A DNA stretch of 64,000 nucleotides from Bradyrhizobium sp. CIAT3101 (lineage in GTDB: Bacteria > Pseudomonadota > Alphaproteobacteria > Rhizobiales > Xanthobacteraceae), in contig NZ_CP121634.1 of NCBI RefSeq assembly GCF_029714945.1, positions 4,671,001 to 4,735,000 of the forward strand. Reading direction: 5' to 3'. The position numbers and the translations under genes are program-made. Within the stretch, counting starts at the first letter, position 1. Every line of letters starts with the position of its first letter. Shown one piece after another: positions 9,225 through 16,457 of the stretch. The notes under the pieces were generated by a model that saw only the letters and a program-made list of their open reading frames with translations, was not told the origin of the DNA and ran no database searches.

Positions 9225-9250
9225 CGACACCCTCCATGACGCCGCGCGGT

Positions 9251-11134
9251 TTACAGGAATCCGATCGAGATCCAGGGGAAGACCGCGACGATGATCAATC
9301 CCACCAGCAGCGCCAGCAGATAGCCCCAGATCGGTCTGATGCCTTCGGCCGGATCGACCCGTCCGATGGCGCAGGCGGCATAATAGCCGACGCCGAACGG
9401 CGGGGCGAATAGCCCGATGCCCATCGCCAGGATGATGATCATGGCGTAGTGCACCTCGTGCACGCCGACGAGCCGGGCGATCGGAAACATCAGCGGTCCG
9501 AACAGCACGATGGCCGGGATGCCTTCCAGCACGCTGCCGAGGATCACGAAGGCCAGGATCGAGACGGCGATGAAGGTGGCGGAGCCGCCGGGCAGGCCGG
9601 TCATGGACGCCGCCAGCGCGCGCGAGAAGCCGGACTGGGTCAGGCCCCAGGCCATGCCGGTCGCAGTCCCAATGATCAGCAGGATGGCGCCGGACAGGCA
9701 TGCGGTCTCGATCAGCATCGGCAATAGCCGCCGCCAGTCGAATTGCCGATAGATCAGGAGCCCAATCACCAGCGCGTAGACGATGCCGATGGTCGAGACT
9801 TCGGTGGCGGTCGCGATGCCTTCGACCACGGCGTAGCGGATGACAAAGGGCAGGGCCAGGGCAGGGATGGAGACCACGAATGCACGGGCGATCTCGCCGG
9901 ACGTTGCACGGGTGACGTGGCTCAGATCCTCGCCGCGGTAGCGCCACCACACCAGTCCCGACAGCGTCAGCGCCAGCACGACGCCCGGCAGCAGGCCGCC
10001 GGTGAACAGCGCGGAGATCGATACGCCCGTGACCGAGCCGATGGTGATCAGCACCAGGCTCGGCGGAATGGTTTCGGTCTGGGCGCCGGTTGCCGCGAGC
10101 AGGGCGACGAGATCGCCCGGTTTGGCGCCGCGCTGCTTCATTTCCGGAAACAGCACGGGCGCAACGGCCGCCATGTCAGCCGCCTTGGCGCCCGAAATGC
10201 CTGAGACCAGGTACATCGCGCCGACCAGCACATAATGCAGGCCGCCGCGGACATGGCCGAGCAGGCTCGCCAGAAACGCCACCATGGCCCGCGCCATGCC
10301 GGTCATCTCGATCAGGAGCCCCAGGAACACGAACAGCGGCACCGAGAGCAGGATGAGGTGGCTCATGCCCTCGTCCATCCGCCCGACCAGCACCATCAGC
10401 GGCGTCCGCGTGGTCAGCGCCAGATAGCCGAAGATCGCCAGCCCGAAAGCAAACGCGATCGGCACGCCCGCGAACACGCAGAGGCCGACCACGCCGACGA
10501 AGAAGATGATGAGATTGAGATTGCCGAGCGGCTTGAGCAGCGGCTGCGCGTACCAGAACGCGGCGCAGAGCACGACGACCGTGGCGGCGGCCGCCAGCAG
10601 CGTCCTGATGTCGCCGACGCGGAGCAGCCGCAGCAGCGCGAACAGCACCATCAGGCAGATGCCGACCGGCAGCGCCGCAGCGCGCCAGGTATTGGAGATC
10701 TGCAGCGCCGGCGTCGTGATGAAACTCTCTTCGTAGGCGTATTCATAGGCCGGGTGCACGATCAGCAGCAGGAATGCCAGCGCCGCGCAGGTCGCGACCA
10801 CGTCGAGATAAGCCCAGAGCCTGGGGCCGGCGCTCGCGACCAGCGCCGTCATCCGCATGTGCTCGCTGCGGCGGAATGCGACCGCGGAGCCCAGCATCGC
10901 CAGCCACAGGAACAGCATCGAGGCCAGCTCGTCCGACCACACCAGCGGCGCATGCAGCACGTAGCGCGAGACCACGCCGGCAAACAGGATCACGACCTCG
11001 GCGACGACCAGGATCGCCGCCGGGATCTCGACCAGCCATTTCAATGCATGCTCGATCGCGCCGAGCACAGGCCGGCGGCGAGGGGGTGTTGCCACCTCGC
11101 CGGCCACGGCTGGCGTCATGTCGACATGAGCCAT
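9251..11134 (-). CDS. TRAP transporter permease, fused small and large subunits (DctQ-DctM)
   Basis: This is the inner-membrane component of a tripartite ATP-independent periplasmic transporter, which uses an ion gradient to import organic acids. The 627-residue protein begins with about four membrane segments of the DctQ type (LFAGVVSRYVL..LVWSDELASMLFLWLAMLGSAVAFRRSEHMRM) and continues into a full DctM with about twelve segments (GVPIAFAFGLAIFG, GGLHYVLVGAMYLVSGISGAKAADMAAVAP, IPPSLVLITIGSVTGVS, LFAPPFGVGYY). Such QM fusions are well known in the family. Start at MAHVDM (11134) is chosen because it lies 25 bases after the dctP stop. The second TRAP system in the window has separate Q and M genes. 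Confidence 0.9.
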   Translation of the reverse strand: MAHVDMTPAVAGEVATPPRRRPVLGAIEHALKWLVEIPAAILVVAEVVILFAGVVSRYVLHAPLVWSDELASMLFLWLAMLGSAVAFRRSEHMRMTALVASAGPRLWAYLDVVATCAALAFLLLIVHPAYEYAYEESFITTPALQISNTWRAAALPVGICLMVLFALLRLLRVGDIRTLLAAAATVVVLCAAFWYAQPLLKPLGNLNLIIFFVGVVGLCVFAGVPIAFAFGLAIFGYLALTTRTPLMVLVGRMDEGMSHLILLSVPLFVFLGLLIEMTGMARAMVAFLASLLGHVRGGLHYVLVGAMYLVSGISGAKAADMAAVAPVLFPEMKQRGAKPGDLVALLAATGAQTETIPPSLVLITIGSVTGVSISALFTGGLLPGVVLALTLSGLVWWRYRGEDLSHVTRATSGEIARAFVVSIPALALPFVIRYAVVEGIATATEVSTIGIVYALVIGLLIYRQFDWRRLLPMLIETACLSGAILLIIGTATGMAWGLTQSGFSRALAASMTGLPGGSATFIAVSILAFVILGSVLEGIPAIVLFGPLMFPIARLVGVHEVHYAMIIILAMGIGLFAPPFGVGYYAACAIGRVDPAEGIRPIWGYLLALLVGLIIVAVFPWISIGFL

Positions 11135-11159
11135 GGCGAGGCCCCTATTGCTTGGTACG

Positions 11160-12191
11160 TTACGACAGCTTGCCGACGGACTTTTCGAGCAGATCCCAGG
11201 CCTTGTCGCCGTACTTGCCCTTCCACTCGGCGTAGAATCCGGCGGCGCGCAGCTTGTCACGGAACGGCCCGACCTCGGGCTGGTTGAACGTGAGGCCCTT
11301 GCCCGCGAGCTCCTGCCTGACGCTGATATTGAGCTTCTCGGTGTCTTCGCGCTCCTTGACGGCGGCCGCGTTGACGTTCTTGGCGACGATGGTCTTGATG
11401 TCGTCCGGCAGCGCCGCCCAGGCGCGGCGGTTCATCAGGAACCAGAAGCCGTCCCACATGTGGTTGGTCAGCGAGCAGTATTTCTGGACCTCGTAGAGCT
11501 TCGCCGTCGAGATCAGGGCCAGCGGGTTCTCCTGGCCTTCGACGATCTTGGTCTGCAGGGCCGAATAGACTTCGGCGAAATTGATCGAGGCGGGCGAGGC
11601 ATCGAACGCCTTGAACATCGAGGTCCACAGCGGCGACACCGGCACGCGGATCTTGAAGCCCTTGAAATCGTCCGGGCCGTTGATCGGCTTGGTCGAGGAC
11701 GTGGTCTGGCGGAAGCCGTTGTCCCAGATCTTGTCCATGACCTCGAGGCCCGCCTTGTTGATCTCGCCGCGGACATAGGCGCCGAGATCGCCGTCCATGG
11801 CCTTCCAGACCGTGGGGTAATCCGGGAACGCAAAGCCGATGCCGTTGATCGAGGCCGCCGGCACCAGGGTCGCCAGGATCAGGCCGGACAGCGTGAAGAA
11901 CTCGACGCCGCCGGAGCGCACCTGGCTCAGCATGTCGGTGTCGGAGCCGAGCTGGCTGTTCGGAAAGACCTGGAGGTCGAACCGGCCGTTGGTCTCGGTC
12001 TTGATGGCCGCCGCCATCTCACGGGCGCGCGCCACGAACGGATGCGACTCAGGCAGGTTGTTGGCGAACTTGTAGGAGAACTCGGCGGCCTGGGCACGGG
12101 CCACATAGGGCGCGCTCACGCCGCCAAAGACGGCGGTCGCGGCGGAGGCCTTGAGAAGCGTGCGGCGGGAAAAACGCGTCGAAAAGACCAT
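11160..12191 (-). CDS. TRAP transporter substrate-binding protein (DctP), Tat signal
   Basis: This periplasmic binding protein of the DctP family captures the substrate for the adjacent DctQM permease. The N-terminus has a twin-arginine signal (SRRTLLKASAATAVFGG) ending in ARAQA, so export is probably through the Tat pathway, as seen for many TRAP binding proteins. Family features include LPESHPFVARAREMAAAIKTET, QVFPNSQLG, the GFKIRVP segment with the conserved arginine that binds a carboxylate, and FAEVYSALQTKIVEGQENP. ATG at 12191 is preceded by GAGGAAG. The gene heads a dctP-dctQM-acyl-CoA synthetase operon. The upstream region holds a 12-base palindrome. Confidence 0.9.
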   Translation of the reverse strand: MVFSTRFSRRTLLKASAATAVFGGVSAPYVARAQAAEFSYKFANNLPESHPFVARAREMAAAIKTETNGRFDLQVFPNSQLGSDTDMLSQVRSGGVEFFTLSGLILATLVPAASINGIGFAFPDYPTVWKAMDGDLGAYVRGEINKAGLEVMDKIWDNGFRQTTSSTKPINGPDDFKGFKIRVPVSPLWTSMFKAFDASPASINFAEVYSALQTKIVEGQENPLALISTAKLYEVQKYCSLTNHMWDGFWFLMNRRAWAALPDDIKTIVAKNVNAAAVKEREDTEKLNISVRQELAGKGLTFNQPEVGPFRDKLRAAGFYAEWKGKYGDKAWDLLEKSVGKLS

Positions 12192-12709
12192 GGGTCTGCT
12201 TCCTCGGAAGTTTGTTCTTGTTGTGAGATGCAAACCTATACGGACGTCTGGTCAGCAGTCATCTGCGATCTCGCGAAGCTCGCTTATTGCAGCCGGACAA
12301 GGTCGCGGCAATATCGGCTTTCGGCAGATGGGTCGGATTCGAAAAGGCGAAAACAACCCCATGCACAGTAGCCGTCAGGAGCTGCGGCGACGACCGATGG
12401 GTCGGCTCGAAAATCGGCTGCAGCGAAGGCGTGGTGTCAGGAACTTCGCCTAAATAATTGATCCAATTGGATATAGATATATTCCATAATATACCTTATG
12501 CGAATTACGGATATGGCTGTCCCGGTTCGGGTACGACCTGGCGTCTGGCCGCCGAAACGCTCCTCTCTCCGGTCACAGCCTGCCTCGCAGGCCGTGGCCA
12601 GCGCGACGCATCGTCGCCGCGCGGGCGTTGGCTGTCCTTGCTTTGATGGGCTTGCTTCGAAATGGATGGCGCCGGCGAACGGCGTCATCCGGGATCGTCC
12701 GGCCGGCAA
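12192..12709. other. Intergenic region upstream of the TRAP/acyl-CoA synthetase operon
   Basis: These 518 bases contain no gene that I can support. The side near 12192 is GC-rich. An AT-rich core at about 12450-12500 contains the perfect palindrome ATCCAATTGGAT and, on the minus strand, a TATATTATGG segment that could be a -10 element. It is probably the promoter region of the TRAP operon and may also hold the 3' end of the minus-strand nitro cluster transcript. Confidence 0.5.
12461..12472. promoter_or_regulatory. Perfect 12-base palindrome, candidate operator of TRAP operon
   Basis: ATCCAATTGGAT is a perfect palindrome in the only AT-rich patch of this intergenic region, about 270 bases upstream of dctP. 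Its position and symmetry suit a dimeric regulator such as a GntR or LysR protein, but no regulator gene is adjacent to this operon, so the partner is unknown. Confidence 0.4.
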
Positions 12710-13255
12710 TCAGGACGGCGCGGTGAAGTCGTAGGAGATGCGTCCGGCGGGCAGATAGAACAGCGCGATGACGGCGCCGCCGCGGACCTCGGGATAGTGC
12801 CGGCTGCCGGGATCGGGCGCCGTCCAGCCGGGCCCTTGCCAGCCCTGCAGCCCCCTCAGCTCGGCGCCCTTGTCCAGGGGCACGACCAGGTTCAGTTCCC
12901 CATAGGGATGGCCGTGATACTGCCCGCGCAGCACGTCATGGTCATGGTCGTCCTCGTCCTTGAAGCGGCGTGGATCGGCGCTGTTCATGTAGACGGCCGT
13001 GATGCTGAACTGGAACGTGTCGGGCATGGGCTCCAGGATGCGGCTGCGCCGGTAGTTCGGACCATCGACCTCCTGGTTCGCTGCCCAGCCTTCCTCGACG
13101 CCGCGCTTTATCAGGCGGGCCAGGTCCTGGTAGAGCTGGCTGTCCTCGCCGTATCTCTCGTTGAGCCACCGCTCCATCTCCGCGCCGGGCGTCATGTCCT
13201 TGACCTCGCGCAGGAACGGAATGCTGCTCTGAATCAGGTCCTCTCGGCTTCCCAT
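12710..13255 (-). CDS. DUF4863-like protein, probable 4-hydroxylaminobenzoate lyase (PnbB-like)
   Basis: This is a 181-residue protein with the pattern VDGPNYRRSRI, FSITAVYM, YHGHPYGELNLVVPLDKGAEL, GWTAPDPGSRHYPEVRGGAVIALFYLPAGRISYDF, which I recognise as the DUF4863/PnbB family. PnbB converts 4-hydroxylaminobenzoate to protocatechuate and ammonium. A histidine- and aspartate-rich stretch (DEDDHDHD, HGHPYGE) could bind metal in a cupin-like fold. Its start overlaps the end of the nitroreductase gene by 22 bases, so the two are translationally coupled. A nitroreductase would supply exactly the hydroxylamino substrate this family uses, which strengthens the call. The true ring substitution pattern is not known. 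Confidence 0.7.
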   Translation of the reverse strand: MGSREDLIQSSIPFLREVKDMTPGAEMERWLNERYGEDSQLYQDLARLIKRGVEEGWAANQEVDGPNYRRSRILEPMPDTFQFSITAVYMNSADPRRFKDEDDHDHDVLRGQYHGHPYGELNLVVPLDKGAELRGLQGWQGPGWTAPDPGSRHYPEVRGGAVIALFYLPAGRISYDFTAPS

Positions 13256-14019
13256 GGCCGTGTCCTTTCTGTTTCGGTTGCACACTGGTCTTCGAACCCC
13301 GCGAACGCGGCGAAGTCGGCGATGTCCGCGCGCGGCATCAGCCTGCCCCGCGACCCGTCCCTGGCACGGCCGATCGAGATGCCGCACACCACCATTTGCT
13401 CCGCCGGGATCTGCAGCAGCGGGCGCAGGATCCGGTGATATTTCGAGAACGTCTCCTGCGGACAGGACTGCAGCCCGTGGCCCGCCGCCGCCAGCAGCAC
13501 GTTCTGGACGAACATGCCGAGGTCGAGCCAGCTCCCGACCTGCAGGCGCCGGTCGATTGTGACGATCAGTCCGACGGGCGCGCCGAAGAACGCGTAATTC
13601 CTGGCCGTCTGCGCGCTTCTGGCCTCGCTATCGGTTTGGGCTATGCCGAGCGAGCCGTAGAACAATCGGCCGAACTCCTTCCGTCGCTGCAGGTAGGGTT
13701 CGGGCAGGTCGCTGGCATAGTAGCGGTATTCCGACACGTGCGCGTCGCGAGCGGTTTCGTGGGCTTCGTGGAGCGCCGCCGACACGCGCTCCTTGGCGTC
13801 GCCCGCCAGGACGTAGACGCGCCAGGGCTGGATGTTGGCGCCGCTCGGCGCGAACCGCGCCACGCGTAGAATCTCTTCGATGATCCCTCGCCCGACCGGC
13901 GCGCCCGAGAAGTCGCGGCATGCAAAACGGCTTGCGATGATCTCGTCGATGCGGCTCTGGGCCGCCAAGCCTTTGCCGACGACGCCTTGGCCGATCATGA
14001 CTTCTTGGGGAATGGACAT
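13234..14019 (-). CDS. Nitroreductase family protein (PnbA-like)
   Basis: This FMN-dependent nitroreductase has 261 residues. The FMN-binding segments are visible: SRFACRDFSGAPV near residue 30, ILRVARFAPSGANIQPWRVYV near residue 50-70, and the C-terminal GLQSCPQETF..PLLQIPAEQMVVCGISIGRA. These enzymes use NAD(P)H to reduce nitroaromatics to hydroxylamines, or act on quinones. Here the gene starts inside the end of the binding-protein gene (25-base overlap) and ends inside the PnbB-like gene, so the three form a tight operon. In pnb clusters the nitroreductase makes 4-hydroxylaminobenzoate for the lyase. ATG at 14019 is chosen because the frame upstream is the binding protein read out of frame. 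Confidence 0.87.
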   Translation of the reverse strand: MSIPQEVMIGQGVVGKGLAAQSRIDEIIASRFACRDFSGAPVGRGIIEEILRVARFAPSGANIQPWRVYVLAGDAKERVSAALHEAHETARDAHVSEYRYYASDLPEPYLQRRKEFGRLFYGSLGIAQTDSEARSAQTARNYAFFGAPVGLIVTIDRRLQVGSWLDLGMFVQNVLLAAAGHGLQSCPQETFSKYHRILRPLLQIPAEQMVVCGISIGRARDGSRGRLMPRADIADFAAFAGFEDQCATETERTRPWEAERT

Positions 14020-15203
14020 CCGCCCTGCTCCATCGGCCGGAAAGCTTCGTCTCCCGGGATCGTCGCCAGCAGCTCGTAATAGTCGAACTTGTATTTGGAC
14101 TGCTCGGGCGTCTTGACGCGAAACAGATACATGTCGCGAACCAGCCGGCCGTCGTCGCGGATCCGGCCGTTGCGGGTCATGAAATCGTTCACGGGCATTG
14201 CGCGCATCGTGGCGGCGACGGTTGGCCCATCCAGCGTGCCCGCCGCCTGGACGGCTTTCAGGTAGTGCATGACCGCGCCATACGTGCCGGCATGGATCAT
14301 GGTCGGGACCTTCTGGGTCTTCGCGATGAAACGCCTGGACCACGCGCGCGTGTCGTCGTTGAGGTCCCAGTAGAACGCCGAGCTCAGCATCAGGCCCTGG
14401 GCGCTCTGGAGTCCGAGACTGTGAATGTCGGCGATGAAGACGAGCAACCCGACAAGCTTCTGCCGCTCCGTAATGCCGAATTCGCCGGCCTGCTTGACGG
14501 CGTTGATGAAGTCGCCGCCGGAATCGGCGAGCGCGATCACGTCCGCCTTTGACGACTGCGCCTGCAGCAGGAAGGACGAGAAGTCGGGCGTGTTGATCGG
14601 ATGTTTGGCTGCTCCAGCCACCTTGCCGCCCATGGCGTCGATGACCTTGCGGCTGTCGGCTTCGAGCTGGGCTCCGAGGGAGTAGTCGACCGAAATGAAG
14701 TACCAGGAGTTTGCGCCGAGACGCGACATCGCCTTCGTCGTTCCCTGCGACAATGCGTAGGTGTCGTAGGTCCAGTGGATCCCGGTCGGCGAGCATTCGT
14801 CGCCGGTGAGGCGGGACGTGGCGGCGCCGGTGGCGAGGAACAGCTTCTTCTTGTCGCGGGTGATGCCCTGCACGGCCAGTGCGACGGCAGAGTTCGGCAC
14901 GTCGAGAATGACCTCGACATTTTCATTCTCGAGCCAGCGCCGGGCGATGGTCGCTCCCACATCGGCCTTGTTCTGGTGATCTCCCGCGACGATCTGGATG
15001 GGGCGCCCGAGCACCTGACCGTTGAAATCGTCGACGGCCATCTGCGCCGCAACCACCGAGCCCTGACCGCCATTGTCGGCGTAGAGCGAGGACATGTCGG
15101 TCAGGACGCCGAGCTTCACGGGACCGTCCTGCGCAATGGCCGGCGCCGTCAACAGCGCCAGCGCTACTCCGACAACTCCGATCGATATCCCGCAGGATGT
15201 CAT
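13995..15203 (-). CDS. ABC transporter substrate-binding protein, LIV/aromatic-acid type
   Basis: This periplasmic binding protein of the branched-chain amino acid (LivJ-like) family has 402 residues. It has a Sec signal peptide (MTSCGISIGVVGVALALLTAPAIA) and then VKLGVLTDMSSLYADNGGQGSVVAAQMAVDDFNG, the usual start of the mature domain. Relatives with this opening often sit in aromatic catabolism clusters of Bradyrhizobium. No ABC permease or ATPase genes are nearby, so it must work with a transporter encoded elsewhere or act as a sensor. It is the first gene of the operon with the nitroreductase and PnbB-like genes and is transcribed away from a LysR gene. Confidence 0.87.
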   Translation of the reverse strand: MTSCGISIGVVGVALALLTAPAIAQDGPVKLGVLTDMSSLYADNGGQGSVVAAQMAVDDFNGQVLGRPIQIVAGDHQNKADVGATIARRWLENENVEVILDVPNSAVALAVQGITRDKKKLFLATGAATSRLTGDECSPTGIHWTYDTYALSQGTTKAMSRLGANSWYFISVDYSLGAQLEADSRKVIDAMGGKVAGAAKHPINTPDFSSFLLQAQSSKADVIALADSGGDFINAVKQAGEFGITERQKLVGLLVFIADIHSLGLQSAQGLMLSSAFYWDLNDDTRAWSRRFIAKTQKVPTMIHAGTYGAVMHYLKAVQAAGTLDGPTVAATMRAMPVNDFMTRNGRIRDDGRLVRDMYLFRVKTPEQSKYKFDYYELLATIPGDEAFRPMEQGGCPFPKKS

Positions 15204-15247
15204 GGTCCGTCTCCTCCAAATCCGGTGCCGGGATCATGACGGGATCG

Positions 15248-15278
15248 CGCAATTGCGGAAGTGAAACTCTTGCAGAGT
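15248..15278. promoter_or_regulatory. Two small inverted repeats in the LysR/binding-protein divergent promoter
   Basis: CGCAATTGCG (15248-15257) is a perfect palindrome and ACTCT-TGC-AGAGT (15266-15278) is a perfect interrupted repeat. They lie 45-75 bases from the binding-protein start, inside the 228-base divergent region. This is where a LysR-type regulator would bind to control both transcripts. A strict T-N11-A box is not evident. Confidence 0.4.
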
Positions 15279-15431
15279 GATCCTGAACCACCTTCAGTTT
15301 GGCGCCACGCGCGGCCCGGCGTCGCGGTCCCGGCGCCCTGCTCGGTTGCGTCGGCTGGCCGTCTGGCCTTAACTGGACAAGATCGCAGGTACGCAACGGG
15401 CGCGCGATCCGCCTGCGATGGTGTGCTGCTC

Positions 15432-16457
15432 GTGGCTGTTTCCTTCAAGACCCTGGACCTGAACCTGCTCAAGGTCTTCGATGCCGTCATGGAGGAGCGC
15501 AGCGTGCTGCGGGCGAGTCAGCGGGTGGCTCTCAGTCAATCCGCCGTGAGCCATTCGCTCGCCCGGCTCCGCGAGATGTTGGAAGACGATTTGTTCGTGC
15601 GCACCGCGACCGGCATGCAGCCGACCGCGCGCGCATTGACGATGGCGCCGCAGGTTCGCGAGGCCCTGCGATCGCTCGAGGTGGCGGTCGAACTGCCGAG
15701 CTTCGTTCCGGCCGCCTCCACCAGGCAGTTCACCCTGGCCGCCAACGACTTTACCACGATGGTGCTGGCCTCACCGCTCCTGAAGATACTCAGGCACGAG
15801 GCGCCGGCGATCGACCTGATGATCAAGCCGGTGACGCGGATCGACCTCGCCGAACAGATCGACCTTGGTCGCATCGACGTTGCGATCGGCGTCTTCTCGG
15901 ACCCGCCGAGCCGATTCCGGACGTCGCTGTTATTCGAATATGATGACGTGCTGATCGTGGGCGGAAAGCGCAAGCTCGGCCGGATCGACAACGCGGCTCT
16001 GGCGCGCATGCCGCTCGTCGTTGTCTCCTTCGGCGGCGAGCAGGAAGGAGCGATCGGAGGCTTCATCTCCGAGCGCGGCCTCGCCAGGCGATCGGAAATG
16101 TACGACCGCGCGGCGCTCGAACGGGCTTTGTCCGAAAGCGATCGGCCGCCGCGAATAGCAGTTTCGTTGCCGCATTTCCTGGCCCTGCCTGCCCTGCTCG
16201 CGGACTCGGAATTGGCGGCCATCGTTCCGCGGCCATTGGCGCGGGCGTTCGCACGCGCGCATGCGATCACAACGTACGAGCTGCCCTACGCCACGACCCC
16301 GGTCGAGGTCCGGCTGCTATGGCACGAACGCATCGCGGGCGAGCCATCGCACGACTGGCTTCACGACATCCTCAGGCGCGCGACCGAGGACCTCAGGAGC
16401 GAGCGGCCGCCTCTCGAGCAACGGAGTCCCCGGCGTAAGGGGCGGGTCACTCGCTGA
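15432..16457 (+). CDS. LysR-family transcriptional regulator
   Basis: This is a LysR-type regulator with an N-terminal winged helix-turn-helix (LDLNLLKVFDAVMEERSVLRASQRVALSQSAVSHSLARLREMLEDDLFVRTATGMQPTARA, quoted here only as the span of residues 7-65) and a periplasmic-binding-protein-like effector domain. The start GTG at 15432 (VAVSFKTLDLNLL) gives the usual length before the helix-turn-helix. A GTG three codons earlier is also possible. It is divergent from the binding-protein/nitroreductase/PnbB-like operon and probably controls it in response to an aromatic acid, as PnbR does in Pseudomonas. The 3' end overlaps the convergent esterase gene by 11 bases. Confidence 0.87.
   Translation: MAVSFKTLDLNLLKVFDAVMEERSVLRASQRVALSQSAVSHSLARLREMLEDDLFVRTATGMQPTARALTMAPQVREALRSLEVAVELPSFVPAASTRQFTLAANDFTTMVLASPLLKILRHEAPAIDLMIKPVTRIDLAEQIDLGRIDVAIGVFSDPPSRFRTSLLFEYDDVLIVGGKRKLGRIDNAALARMPLVVVSFGGEQEGAIGGFISERGLARRSEMYDRAALERALSESDRPPRIAVSLPHFLALPALLADSELAAIVPRPLARAFARAHAITTYELPYATTPVEVRLLWHERIAGEPSHDWLHDILRRATEDLRSERPPLEQRSPRRKGRVTR

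Noticed and set aside
7530..9239. 569-codon open frame on the plus strand opposite the acyl-CoA synthetase
   Set aside because: It is antisense to a gene with complete catalytic motifs. It has no ribosome-binding site or recognisable domain.
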